From Achromobacter pulmonis (GTDB taxonomy: Bacteria; Pseudomonadota; Gammaproteobacteria; Burkholderiales; Burkholderiaceae_B): a stretch of DNA of 64,000 nucleotides. This document shows positions 33,235 to 42,076 of the stretch, piece after piece. Where the stretch lies: positions 280,853 to 344,852 of the forward strand of contig NZ_POQS01000002.1 in the NCBI RefSeq assembly GCF_002885955.2, written 5' to 3'. A program made the translations under genes and the position numbers. How positions within the stretch are numbered: the stretch's first letter is position 1; every line of letters starts with the position of its first letter. The notes below the pieces were generated by a model, which searched no databases, was not told the DNA's origin, and worked only from the letters and a program-made list of their open reading frames with translations.

Positions 33235-34160
33235 GCCCGGTCCCCCACGCGTTCGCCCAGCAGGCCCGACGGACGGAAGATCAGCACCAGCACCAGCACG
33301 AAGAACGCGAACACGTCCTGGTAGTGACTGCCGAGGAATCCGCCGGTCAGGTCGCCGATGTAGCCGGCGCCCAGCGATTCGATGATGCCCAGCAGCAGGC
33401 CGCCGGCCATGGCGCCCACCAGGTTGCCGATGCCGCCCAGCACCGCGGCGGTGAACGCCTTCAGGCCGAGCATGAAGCCCATGGTGTATTGCGACACGCC
33501 GTAGTAGGTCGCGACCATCATGCCGGCCACCGCGGCCAGCGCCGAGCCGATCAGGAAGGCGGCCGAGATCACGGTATTGATGTTCACGCCCATCAGCCCC
33601 GCGACTTCGCGGTTCTGGGCCGTGGCGCGCATGGCCGTGCCCAGGCGGGTCTTGTGCACCACCGCCAGCAGCCCGCCCATGATGAGCGCCGCGATCACCA
33701 CGATGGCGATCTGCAGCGTGCTCATGCGGGCCCCGCCGATCTCGAAGACCTGCGGCGACAGCACTTGCGGAAAGTTGAGGTAGTTGCGGCCCCAGCTCAT
33801 CATCGCCACGTTCTGCAGGATGATGGAAACGCCAATGGCGGTGATCAGCGCCGCCAGCCGCGGCGCCCGGCGCAGCGGCCGGTAGGCCACGCGCTCGGCG
33901 GTCCAGCCCACCGCCATGCACAGCGGCACCGAGACCAGCAGGCCCACGCCCAGCACCACGAAGGCCGAGGTGCCCGGGTCGCCGCCGACCAGCGCGATGG
34001 CGGCCGTGGTGGCGGCCATCGCCCCGATCATGACGACGTCGCCATGCGCGAAGTTGATCAGCCCGATGATGCCGTACACCATGGTGTAGCCAAGGGCGAC
34101 CAGGGCGTACACGCTGCCTAGCGTGACGCCGTTAATCAGTTGTTGAATGAAGATGTCCAT
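33231..34160 (-). CDS. livH: branched-chain amino-acid ABC transporter permease LivH
   Basis: This 309-aa inner-membrane permease starts MDIFIQQLINGVTLGSVYAL. GYTMVYGIIGLINFAHGDVV near 24-43 and the coupling loop TRLGTAMRATAQNREVAGLM near 170-190 are typical. It begins 140 bp after the livK stop, with a GC-rich hairpin between, and overlaps livM by 4 nt. Confidence 0.95.
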   Translation of the reverse strand: MDIFIQQLINGVTLGSVYALVALGYTMVYGIIGLINFAHGDVVMIGAMAATTAAIALVGGDPGTSAFVVLGVGLLVSVPLCMAVGWTAERVAYRPLRRAPRLAALITAIGVSIILQNVAMMSWGRNYLNFPQVLSPQVFEIGGARMSTLQIAIVVIAALIMGGLLAVVHKTRLGTAMRATAQNREVAGLMGVNINTVISAAFLIGSALAAVAGMMVATYYGVSQYTMGFMLGLKAFTAAVLGGIGNLVGAMAGGLLLGIIESLGAGYIGDLTGGFLGSHYQDVFAFFVLVLVLIFRPSGLLGERVGDRA

Positions 34161-34195
34161 AGGGGCCGCGCTTTGAGCCTGGAAGAATCGCGCCG

Positions 34196-34215
34196 GGCGG
34201 GCCGTCGGGCCCGCC
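34196..34215 (-). repeat. intercistronic hairpin between livK and livH
   Basis: GGCGGGCC (34196-34203) and GGCCCGCC (34208-34215) form a perfect 8-bp stem with a 4-nt loop, and further GC-rich pairing follows to about 34250. Such structures often stabilise the abundant binding-protein mRNA and reduce read-through to the permease genes. Confidence 0.6.
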
Positions 34216-34300
34216 GCGTCGCCGCGCAGCGCGCGCCGCGGGGCGCGCGCTTATGAAGAGGCGGTCGCGGCCCGGCCGCGTCCGCCCCGGTCAGCAGCCG

Positions 34301-35446
34301 TCAGTTGGCCTGGCTGACCATGGTCTCGACCATCTCCCACTTGCCGTTCTTGACTTCGTAGATGGTGACCGAGATTTCCTTGAGGTCGCCGTTGGCGTCG
34401 TAGGAAATGTGCTCGCTGGTCGCGCCCTTGCGGTTGAGCTTGGCCAGCGCCGGCAGGTACTTCTCGGGTTTGGCCGAGCCGGCCTGCTCGATGGCGGTGA
34501 TCATGTTCCATGCGCCGTCGTAGGCGTACGGGGCGTAGACGCCGGGCGCCTTCTTGAAGCGCGCTTCGTAGCGCTGCGCGAAGTCCTTGCCCGCGGCCAT
34601 CTTGTCCAGCGGCACGCCGGCCAGCGAGGCGTAGGTGCCGTCGGCGGCGTCGCCGGCCAGCTTGATGAAGGTGTCGCTGCGGGTCATTTCGCCCGAGACC
34701 AGCGGCGCCTTCAGGCCCAGCGTCGCGAGCTGGCGCTTCATGGGGCCGGACTGCGCGTCCAGGCCGCCGTAGAAGATCGCGTCGGGCGCGGCGCCCTTGA
34801 TGTTGGTCAGGATGGCGGTGAAGTCGTTGGCCTTGTCGGTGGTGTACTCGCGGCGCACGACCTGGCCGCCGGCGGCCTTGACGGCCTTCTCGACCTCGTC
34901 GGCCAGACCCTGGCCGTAGGCGGTGCGGTCGTCGATGATGGCGATCTTCTTGGCCTTGAGCTTCTCGACCATGAACTTGCCGACCGCGGCGCCCTGCTGG
35001 GTGTCGCTGGTCATCATGCGGAAGGTGGTCTCGTAGCCCTGCTTGGTGTATTCGGGCGAGGTGGCCATGGCGATCTGCGGCAGGCCGGCGTCATGGTAGA
35101 CGCGCGAAGCCGGGATCGTCGTGCCGGAATTGAAGTGCCCCAGGATGCCGACCACGTCCTGGTCGACCAGCTGCTGGGCGACCTGCACGCCGACGCGCGG
35201 ATCGGCCTGGTCGTCGCGCGACACCAGCACGAAGGTGGCCGGCTTGCCGTCGACCTTGATGCCCTTCTTGTTGGCCTCTTCCAGGGCCAGGTTCAGGCCG
35301 TTCTGCATGTCCTCGCCGTAATGCGATTGCGGGCCGGTCAGCGGCGCGGCGAAGCCGAACTTGATGTCGGCGGCCTGCGCGGCGGCGACCATGCCGGCGG
35401 CGGCGAGGCTGGCGGCGACGAGCTTCAAAGTGGTGCGGAACTTCAT
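34301..35446 (-). CDS. livK: branched-chain amino-acid ABC transporter substrate-binding protein
   Basis: This periplasmic receptor has 381 aa. The signal peptide ends at AAQA near residue 25, followed by ADIKFGFAAPLTGPQSHYGE. Type I binding-fold marks include DDQADPRVGVQVAQQLVDQD, GHFNSGTTIPAS and DDRTAYGQGLADEVEKA. The ligand is probably Leu/Ile/Val or a related amino acid. It heads livKHMGF. putA lies 237 bp upstream on the same strand, so the two may be co-regulated, but I see no shared operator. Confidence 0.94.
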   Translation of the reverse strand: MKFRTTLKLVAASLAAAGMVAAAQAADIKFGFAAPLTGPQSHYGEDMQNGLNLALEEANKKGIKVDGKPATFVLVSRDDQADPRVGVQVAQQLVDQDVVGILGHFNSGTTIPASRVYHDAGLPQIAMATSPEYTKQGYETTFRMMTSDTQQGAAVGKFMVEKLKAKKIAIIDDRTAYGQGLADEVEKAVKAAGGQVVRREYTTDKANDFTAILTNIKGAAPDAIFYGGLDAQSGPMKRQLATLGLKAPLVSGEMTRSDTFIKLAGDAADGTYASLAGVPLDKMAAGKDFAQRYEARFKKAPGVYAPYAYDGAWNMITAIEQAGSAKPEKYLPALAKLNRKGATSEHISYDANGDLKEISVTIYEVKNGKWEMVETMVSQAN

Positions 35447-35683
35447 GGGTATCCTCCGGTGTGTCGGACGTTAGACCTTGTTATACCTGAGCTTTTAGCC
35501 AGGTTTCTGGTTTTTTACGAGGCAGGTCCCGAGGGTGGCGGGACGCTGCGCCTGCCTGGCTTGTTGCGTCCGGATGCCGGGTTGCGACATCCGGATTTGC
35601 GGTGCGACCGGATTTTGCTTCCAGTGCAACCTTGCCCGATATTGGAGATAACCCTTGGGTGTCCAAAGGCCCTCTCCCGGCCG

Positions 35684-38600
35684 TCAACCTATGGTCATGA
35701 GGCTGGCGTTGCCGCCGGCCGCGGCCGTGTTGACGCTGACGGAACGCTCGGCCAGGAGGCGTTCCGGCACGTAGGCCGCGCCCGCCGCGATCGCGTCCGG
35801 CGTCAGGCCCTGCACCGACAGAATGGCCCCGGGGCGCTGCGCGATGCGCCGGTTCAGCGCCTGCAGCGCGTCGCCGTCGCCTTCGAACAGCACGGCCTGG
35901 TAGTCGGCCTGGTCCACGTCTTCGTCGGCCAGGATGCCCGCGCGTTCGCGCTGCTCGGCGTCCAGGCTCTGCAGCAGCGCCTGCGCGGCCGGCGTATCGG
36001 CGAACCAGGCATGGTTGCCGGTGAGCCGGGCCACCGACCATTGGGCGCGCGCGCCGGCCTCGGTGGCGGCCACGCAATACACGGCGCCGCGCGGCTCGAC
36101 CACGTAGGTATTGGTCTCGCCGGTCGGGCCGGGCAGCGCCAGCCGCTGCGGCAGCGGCGCCGAGGCGTCCAGCGCCGGCGGCAGGCCGGCCGGACGGGTG
36201 GCCAGCAGACGGTACATATACAGCGGGCCGCCGGCCTTGGGGCCGGTGCCGGACAGGCACTCGCCGCCGAAGGGCTGCACGCCCACCACGGCGCCGACGA
36301 TGTTGCGGTTGACGTAGACGTTGCCCGCCATGACCTGGCCGGTCACGTGCGCGATGGTCTCGTCGATGCGGGTATGCACGCCGAAAGTCAGGCCGTAGCC
36401 GGTGCCGTTGATGGCCTCGAGCAAGCCGTCCAGCTCGTCGCGCTTGTATCGCACCACGTGCAGCACCGGGCCGAACACTTCGCGCGTGAGTTCGCCGATG
36501 TCGTCGATCTCGATCAGCGTGGGCGGCACGAAGGTGCCGTGGCGGCATTCGCCGTTCAGCTCCACCTGGTCCACGCGGTGGCCGGCGGTGCGCAGGGTTT
36601 CGATGTGGCGCTGGATACCGTTGCGGGCCTCGGCATCGATCACCGGCCCCACGTCCACCGACAGGCGGTCGGGATTGCCCACGCTGAGTTCGCGCATGGC
36701 GCCGCGCAGCATGGTCAGCACGTGGTCGGCGCTGTCTTCCTGCACGCACAGCACGCGCAGCGCCGAACAGCGCTGGCCGGCCGAGTCGAAGGCCGAGGTC
36801 AGCACGTCGTACACCACCTGTTCGGCCAGCGCCGAGGAATCGACCACCATGGCGTTCTGGCCGCCCGTCTCGGCGATCAGCGGAATGGTGTGGCCGGCGT
36901 CGTCCAGGCGCTCGGCCAGCGTGCGCGAGATGATGCGCGCCACGTCGGTGGAGCCGGTGAACATCACGCCGCGCACGCCGGGGCTGGCCACCAGCTGGGC
37001 GCCCACGGTTTCGCCGCGGCCGGGCAGCAGCTGCACGGCGCCGGGCGGCACGCCGGCGGCGCGCAGGATGGCCACCGCCTGGGCCGCGATCAGCGGGGTC
37101 TGCTCGGCCGGCTTGGCCAGCACCGTATTGCCGGCGGCCAGCGCGGCCGCGACCTGGCCGGTGAAAATGGCCAGCGGGAAGTTCCACGGGCTGATGCACA
37201 GCACGGTGCCCAGCGGACGGTGCGTGTCGTTGTCGAATTCGCTTTCGGCCTGGTCGGCGTAATAGCGCAGGAAGTCCACGGCCTCGCGCACCTCGGCGAT
37301 GGCGTTGGGCAGCGACTTGCCGGCTTCGCGCACGATCAGGCCCAGCAGGGTCTGCATCTGCTCTTCCAGCAATTGCGCCGCGCGGCGCAGGCACTGGGCG
37401 CGCTCGGCCACCGGCGTGGATTGCCAGATGGGCGCGGCGTTGGCGGCGTCGCGCAGCGCGGCCTCGGCCTCTTCGGGGCTGGCCTCGATGACGTGGCCCA
37501 CCAGGTCGCGCAGATTGGCGGGGTTGCGGACCTCGACGGCGCGGGCCGCGTCCCAGGTCTCGCCGCCCTCGCCCAGCATGGGCGCGGCGCGCCACGGCAT
37601 CGAGGCGCTGGCCAGCAGCGCCGCCGACAGCGAGCCCAGGCGGTGCTCGTTGCTGAGGTCCAGGCCGGCGGAGTTGGCGCGCGCGCCGGCCTGAGGATCG
37701 CCGTAGAGTTCGCGCGGCAGCGGGATCTTCTCGTGCGGCGCGCCCAGCGGCGCGATGCGCGAGGCGGCCTCGACCGGATCGGCCACCAGCTGCTCCACCG
37801 GAATGCTGTCGTCGCCGATCAGGTTCACGAACGAGGTGTTGGCGCCGTTTTCCAGCAGGCGGCGCACCAGGTAGGCCAGCAGGGTTTCATGCGTGCCCAC
37901 CGGCGCGTAGATGCGGCACGGGCGGTTCAGCTTGCCCTGCGCCAGCGGCCCCACCACTTCGTCGTAGAGCGGCTCGCCCATGCCGTGCAGGCACTGGAAC
38001 TCGTACTGGCCGGGATAGTAGTTCTGGCCGGCCAGGTGGTAGACGGCCGCCAGCGTGTAGGCGTTGTGCGTGGCGAACTGCGGGTACACCGCCTCGGGCG
38101 CGCCCAGCAGCTTGCGGGCGCAGGCCAGGTAGGCCACGTCGGTGTAGACCTTGCGCGTGTACACCGGATAGCCTTCCAGGCCGTCGACCTGGGCGCGCTT
38201 GATTTCGGTGTCCCAGTACGCGCCCTTGACCAGCCGCACCATCACGCGGTGGCGGCTGCGGCGGGCCAGGTCGATCACGTAGTCGATGACGAAGGGCGCG
38301 CGCTTCTGGTAGGCCTGGATCACGAAGCCGATGCCGTTCCAGCCGTCCAGCTCCGGCTCGAAGCACAGCGCTTCCAGCAGGTCGAGCGAGATTTCCAGGC
38401 GGTCCGCTTCCTCGGCGTCGATGTTCAGGCCGATGTCGTAGCTGCGCGCCAGCAGCGTAAGCGCCTTGACGCGCGGCAGCAGCTCGGCCATGACGCGCTC
38501 GCGCTGGGCGCGCGAATAGCGCGGATGCAGCGCCGACAGCTTGATCGAGATGCCCGGGCCTTCATAGATGCCCCGGCCGGCGGCGGCCTTGCCGATCGCG

Positions 38601-39505
38601 TGGATGGCCTGCTCGTACGAGGCGTAGTAGCGCTCGGCGTCCTCGGCCGTGGTGGCGGCCTCGCCCAGCATGTCGTACGAATAGCGGAAACCGCGCGATT
38701 CCATCTTGCGGTTGTTGGCCAGCGCCTCGGAAATCGTCTGGCCCGACACGAACTGCTCGCCCATCATGCGCATGGCCATGTTCACGCCCTTGCGCACCAG
38801 CGGCTCGCCGCCCTTGCCGATCAGGCGGGTCAGCGCGCGCGACAGCGACTGCTCGCTGCTGACCGCGACCAGCTTGCCGGTAATCATCAGGCCCCAGGTG
38901 GCGGCGTTGACGAACAGCGACTGCGAGCCGCCCATGTGCGACTTCCAGTCGCCGCGCGCCACCTTGTCGCGGATCAGCGCGTCGCGCGTGGCGCGGTCGG
39001 GGATGCGCAAAAGCGCCTCGGCCAGGCACATCAGGGCCACGCCCTCCTGGCTGGACAGCGAGAATTCCTGGATCAGCCCCTCCACGCCGCCGCCGCTGCG
39101 CTTGCCGCGCAGCTTCCTGACCAGGTCGGCGGCCATCGCGTGGATTTTTTCCAGGTTGGGCATGCGCGCCTGGCCCAGCAGCAGCGGCACGCATTCCGGT
39201 TCGGGACGGCGGTAGGCCGCCGTGATGGCCGCGCGCAGCACCGATTGCGGCTGCACATCCTGGCCGAACTCGTAGAACGGCGGCGTGGGCGCGGCGTGCC
39301 CGTCGCCCGACTCGTCCTCGCCGTCGCCGTCGGCGCCCAGGTGCGACATCTCGGCCGGCAGCTGGCCGCGCTCGATGCGGTCCAGGTACGCGAGTATCGC
39401 CTGCTTGTGCAGCCAGTGCGGGGTGCAGTTGAGCTTTTGCGCGGCGGCCTTGAGCCGGTCGCGCAGCGCGTCGTCGACTTTGACGCCTAGGGTCGTGCTG
39501 GCCAT
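35684..39505 (-). CDS. putA: trifunctional proline dehydrogenase / P5C dehydrogenase / repressor
   Basis: PutA oxidises proline to glutamate at the inner membrane and represses its own gene when not reduced. It has 1273 aa (E. coli 1320). Residues 1-46 form a ribbon-helix-helix DNA-binding domain (TTLGVKVDDALRDRLKAAAQ). The FAD-dependent dehydrogenase domain follows, with SIKLSALHPRYSRAQRERVM and DAEEADRLEISLDLLE. The aldehyde dehydrogenase half has ISPWNFPLAIFTGQVAAALA, FTGSTDVA and catalytic C913 in SAGQRCSAL. The C-terminal stretch is the cap of trifunctional PutA. A GGTTGCAACC site upstream fits autorepression. No putP is adjacent. Confidence 0.96.
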   Translation of the reverse strand: MASTTLGVKVDDALRDRLKAAAQKLNCTPHWLHKQAILAYLDRIERGQLPAEMSHLGADGDGEDESGDGHAAPTPPFYEFGQDVQPQSVLRAAITAAYRRPEPECVPLLLGQARMPNLEKIHAMAADLVRKLRGKRSGGGVEGLIQEFSLSSQEGVALMCLAEALLRIPDRATRDALIRDKVARGDWKSHMGGSQSLFVNAATWGLMITGKLVAVSSEQSLSRALTRLIGKGGEPLVRKGVNMAMRMMGEQFVSGQTISEALANNRKMESRGFRYSYDMLGEAATTAEDAERYYASYEQAIHAIGKAAAGRGIYEGPGISIKLSALHPRYSRAQRERVMAELLPRVKALTLLARSYDIGLNIDAEEADRLEISLDLLEALCFEPELDGWNGIGFVIQAYQKRAPFVIDYVIDLARRSRHRVMVRLVKGAYWDTEIKRAQVDGLEGYPVYTRKVYTDVAYLACARKLLGAPEAVYPQFATHNAYTLAAVYHLAGQNYYPGQYEFQCLHGMGEPLYDEVVGPLAQGKLNRPCRIYAPVGTHETLLAYLVRRLLENGANTSFVNLIGDDSIPVEQLVADPVEAASRIAPLGAPHEKIPLPRELYGDPQAGARANSAGLDLSNEHRLGSLSAALLASASMPWRAAPMLGEGGETWDAARAVEVRNPANLRDLVGHVIEASPEEAEAALRDAANAAPIWQSTPVAERAQCLRRAAQLLEEQMQTLLGLIVREAGKSLPNAIAEVREAVDFLRYYADQAESEFDNDTHRPLGTVLCISPWNFPLAIFTGQVAAALAAGNTVLAKPAEQTPLIAAQAVAILRAAGVPPGAVQLLPGRGETVGAQLVASPGVRGVMFTGSTDVARIISRTLAERLDDAGHTIPLIAETGGQNAMVVDSSALAEQVVYDVLTSAFDSAGQRCSALRVLCVQEDSADHVLTMLRGAMRELSVGNPDRLSVDVGPVIDAEARNGIQRHIETLRTAGHRVDQVELNGECRHGTFVPPTLIEIDDIGELTREVFGPVLHVVRYKRDELDGLLEAINGTGYGLTFGVHTRIDETIAHVTGQVMAGNVYVNRNIVGAVVGVQPFGGECLSGTGPKAGGPLYMYRLLATRPAGLPPALDASAPLPQRLALPGPTGETNTYVVEPRGAVYCVAATEAGARAQWSVARLTGNHAWFADTPAAQALLQSLDAEQRERAGILADEDVDQADYQAVLFEGDGDALQALNRRIAQRPGAILSVQGLTPDAIAAGAAYVPERLLAERSVSVNTAAAGGNASLMTIG

Positions 39506-39604
39506 GAGAGATTGCTTCCTGTCACAGGGCAGAGTTCGTTCGGGCCCGACCGGGCCCTGGGAGTGGAACCGGACTGGAGCCGGATTCGAACCGTATGCTA
39601 GACA

Positions 39605-39648
39605 GGTTGCAACCGCGCATATATTGCGGTTAACCCTAGGTTAACCGC
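39605..39648. promoter_or_regulatory. predicted PutA operator and adjacent GGTTAACC dyad
   Basis: GGTTGCAACC (39605-39614) is a perfect palindrome containing GTTGCA on both strands, the known core recognised by the E. coli PutA ribbon-helix-helix. Eleven bases on, GCGGTTAACC (39626-39635) and GGTTAACCGC (39639-39648) form a perfect 10-bp-arm dyad with a 3-bp spacer. All lie 100-143 bp upstream of putA. Confidence 0.72.
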
Positions 39649-39658
39649 TTGAGAACTA

Positions 39659-39679
39659 CCGGATTTCGGAAAAATCCGG
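39659..39679 (-). terminator. hairpin after pqiC
   Basis: CCGGATTT (39659-39666) and AAATCCGG (39672-39679) form a perfect 8-bp stem, 3 nt past the pqiC stop. It may end the clpS-to-pqiC transcript before putA. No long T tract follows. Confidence 0.55.
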
Positions 39680-39682
39680 GAG

Positions 39683-40351
39683 TCAGTCCTTGAGCGCCGA
39701 ACAGCCGTACATCTGGACCGCGCCCGATCCCGCCGGGGTCTGCCCCCGGATGGCCGTCGCGACGGCCCCGCCCAGGGCGGCCACGGCGCGCTGCTGCGCG
39801 GCGATCAGCGCCGGCACGCCGGCGTCGGCCACGGTTTCGGTCACCACGCTGCGGCACAGCAGCCCCGTGCCCTTCATGTTGACCGGCCGCACCCGCCAGG
39901 TGACGTCGAGCTGCGCCATGCGGCCCGAGACCAGTTCGAAGCGCTGCACGTCGGTCTGCACCCGCCAGGTGGCGGCGCCCGGCCCGGGCTTGACCATCTG
40001 CACGTCCAGCGCGCCCAGCTCGCGCTTGAGCGCGTCCGACAGCGCGCCGCGCAGTTCGTCGCCCAGCGGCGCGCTCCAGCGCTCGGAATACAGCGCCGAC
40101 AGGCTGCCGTCGCCGGTGCGCACCATCAGCTGGGGCTGGTCGGCCTGGGTCGGCACGTTGACCGGCTGCACGTCGATCAGGTAGGGAGCGGAAGCGCCGG
40201 CGCCGGCGCCGGCGCCGCCCGGCGCGGCCGGGCCTTGCAGCGTGTAGTAGTTCACCGGCGCCGAGGCGCCGCAGCCCGCCAGCGCGGCCGACAGGAGCAG
40301 CGAGGACAGGGCCGCGCGCGGGCGGGTACAGCGGAATGGGCGTCTATTCAT
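39683..40351 (-). CDS. pqiC: PqiC-like outer-membrane lipoprotein (ABC transport auxiliary, DUF330)
   Basis: It has 222 aa. A lipobox LAGCGAS with lipidated C27 ends the signal peptide, then NYYTLQGP, the classic start of the PqiC/YmbA auxiliary family, follows. PqiC anchors the PqiB needle to the outer membrane for lipid transport across the periplasm. It starts 5 nt after pqiB. The C-terminus contains SVVTETVADAGVPALIAAQQ. Assignment rests on motif and neighbours. Confidence 0.9.
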   Translation of the reverse strand: MNRRPFRCTRPRAALSSLLLSAALAGCGASAPVNYYTLQGPAAPGGAGAGAGASAPYLIDVQPVNVPTQADQPQLMVRTGDGSLSALYSERWSAPLGDELRGALSDALKRELGALDVQMVKPGPGAATWRVQTDVQRFELVSGRMAQLDVTWRVRPVNMKGTGLLCRSVVTETVADAGVPALIAAQQRAVAALGGAVATAIRGQTPAGSGAVQMYGCSALKD

Positions 40352-40356
40352 GGGTA

Positions 40357-42018
40357 TCAGTTCCTGACAGGACCGGCGCCTGGAATCGGGTCTGGACCGC
40401 GGCCGCGCAGCAGGGCCTCGGGGTTGGCTTGCAGGAAATCGGCCAGCGCGCGCAGCGAACGCGCGGCGCGGCCCAGCTCCTGCATGGCGCGCTCCGTGTT
40501 CACCGGCAGCGAGGAGTCGGAGGCCAGCAGCGAGTTGATCTGCGCCATCGAATCCCTGGCCTGTTTCAGCATCTTCTGCGCCTCGGGCGCCACCTGCTTG
40601 TCGAGCCGGCCCATCAGCTTGGAGGTGCTGGCCAGCGTGGCGCGCAGGTCTTCGCCGATCTTGTCGAACGGAATCTTCTCGACCTTGGCGATGATGTTGC
40701 TGACTTGCTGCTGCAGCTGGTCGAGGTTGCCCGGCACGGTCGGTATCTGCGCCGGCTCGGAATCGACGAACTCGACCGGCTTGGCGTTCGGGAAGAAGTC
40801 CATCGCCACGTAAAGCTGGCCGGTCAGCAGGTTGGCGGTGCGCAGCTGGGCGCGCAGGCCGTGCTTGATCATGCTGCCCAGCAGGCGGTTGCCGGCCACG
40901 TCGCCGTTCTGGACGGCGCGCTCGCGCACCTCGTCGAACACGCGGCCCAGGCGTTCCGGATACAGCGTGGCGTCCACCAGCGAGTAGAAGCGCTTGGCCT
41001 GCGGATCGAAATCGAGGTTGATCTGCGTGACGTTGCCCAGCGTGATGCCGCTGAAATCGATGGGCGCGCCCACCGTCAGGCCGCGGATCGACTGGTCGAA
41101 GCGCAGGCGGATCGGGAAGGCCTCGCCATCCGGGTTGGCCTTGGCCGCGGTCTCGGTGGGATAGAGTTCGAATTCGGTATCGTCGGCGGCCGGCGTGCCG
41201 GAATCGCGCGTGTTCAGCACCGGCTCGAACGCCACGCCGCCCATCGCCATCGACACCAGCGACTGGGTGCGCACCTTCAGGCCGTCGGCGTTGACGCTGA
41301 AATCCACGCCGCTGGCGTTCCAGAAACGCGTGGCGTTGGTGACGAACTTGTCGTTGGGCGCGTCCACGAACACCTCGACGTTGACGGCCTTGCCGGTCTG
41401 GTCCAGGGCATAGCCGATGACGCGGCCGACGTTGATGCGGCGGAAATAGACCGGCGAGCCGATGTCCAGCGACCCCAGGTCGGCCGCCTTGAGCTTGAAG
41501 CGCTTGCCGGCGCGGTCGTGGGTGACCGCGGGCGGCACTTCCAGCCCTTCGAATTCCAGCTTGGTGGCCTTGTTGCCGTTCTTGCCTTCCTCGGCGTCCA
41601 CGCCGATGTAGGCGCCCGACAGCAAGGTGCCCAGGCCGGAGACGCCGCTGACGTCCAGGCGCGGGCGCACCACCCAGAAATTGGTGCCTTCCCGCGCCAG
41701 GTCCGAGACTTCCTTGGCCAGTTCGGCGCGCACCACCACCTTGCTGCGGTCTTCGTTGAAGCCGATGGCGCGCACGGTGCCGATGGTCACGTCCTTGTAG
41801 CGCAGCTGGGTCTTGCCGACTTCCAGCCCTTCGGCGGTGTTGAACGAAATGGAGATGTCCGGCCCGGCCTGCATCCAGGTCCGCACGACCAGCGACAGGC
41901 CCATCAGCGCGGCCACGATGGGCACCAGCCAGATCCACGAGACCCGGCTTTTCTGCTTGCGCGAGATCGAGGGCGAAGCGAACGGTTCCTCGCCCGATCC
42001 GGGTGCTTGCTCGGACAT
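40357..42018 (-). CDS. pqiB: PqiB/MCE-family intermembrane lipid transport protein
   Basis: It has 553 aa with one N-terminal membrane helix (SWIWLVPIVAALMGLSLVV near 27-45). Three MCE domains follow: GPDISISFNTAEGLEVGKTQ near 52, LDIGSPVYFRRINVGRVIGY near 183-202 and IRGLTVGAPIDFSGITLGNV near 310-330. A long C-terminal helical region near 440-540 would build the periplasmic needle. PqiB hexamers form a tunnel across the periplasm with PqiA in the inner membrane and PqiC at the outer membrane. Confidence 0.94.
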   Translation of the reverse strand: MSEQAPGSGEEPFASPSISRKQKSRVSWIWLVPIVAALMGLSLVVRTWMQAGPDISISFNTAEGLEVGKTQLRYKDVTIGTVRAIGFNEDRSKVVVRAELAKEVSDLAREGTNFWVVRPRLDVSGVSGLGTLLSGAYIGVDAEEGKNGNKATKLEFEGLEVPPAVTHDRAGKRFKLKAADLGSLDIGSPVYFRRINVGRVIGYALDQTGKAVNVEVFVDAPNDKFVTNATRFWNASGVDFSVNADGLKVRTQSLVSMAMGGVAFEPVLNTRDSGTPAADDTEFELYPTETAAKANPDGEAFPIRLRFDQSIRGLTVGAPIDFSGITLGNVTQINLDFDPQAKRFYSLVDATLYPERLGRVFDEVRERAVQNGDVAGNRLLGSMIKHGLRAQLRTANLLTGQLYVAMDFFPNAKPVEFVDSEPAQIPTVPGNLDQLQQQVSNIIAKVEKIPFDKIGEDLRATLASTSKLMGRLDKQVAPEAQKMLKQARDSMAQINSLLASDSSLPVNTERAMQELGRAARSLRALADFLQANPEALLRGRGPDPIPGAGPVRN

Positions 42019-42076
42019 CTATTCTTCCTTTTTAGTGGGGGGAGCCGAGGGTCGGCCCCCGTCCCCGCCCAATTTC

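Noticed and set aside
34253..39490. A 1745-codon open frame on the plus strand opposite putA and livK
   Set aside because: It is the GC-rich antisense shadow of putA and livK. Its translation is low-complexity His/Gln/Arg/Ala-rich and it crosses an intergenic gap. No family motif is present.
39582..39592. GGTTCGAATCC on the minus strand, identical to a tRNA T-loop
   Set aside because: No acceptor or anticodon stems can be built around it, the T stem has only three pairs, and no CCA follows. It is most likely chance or a remnant.
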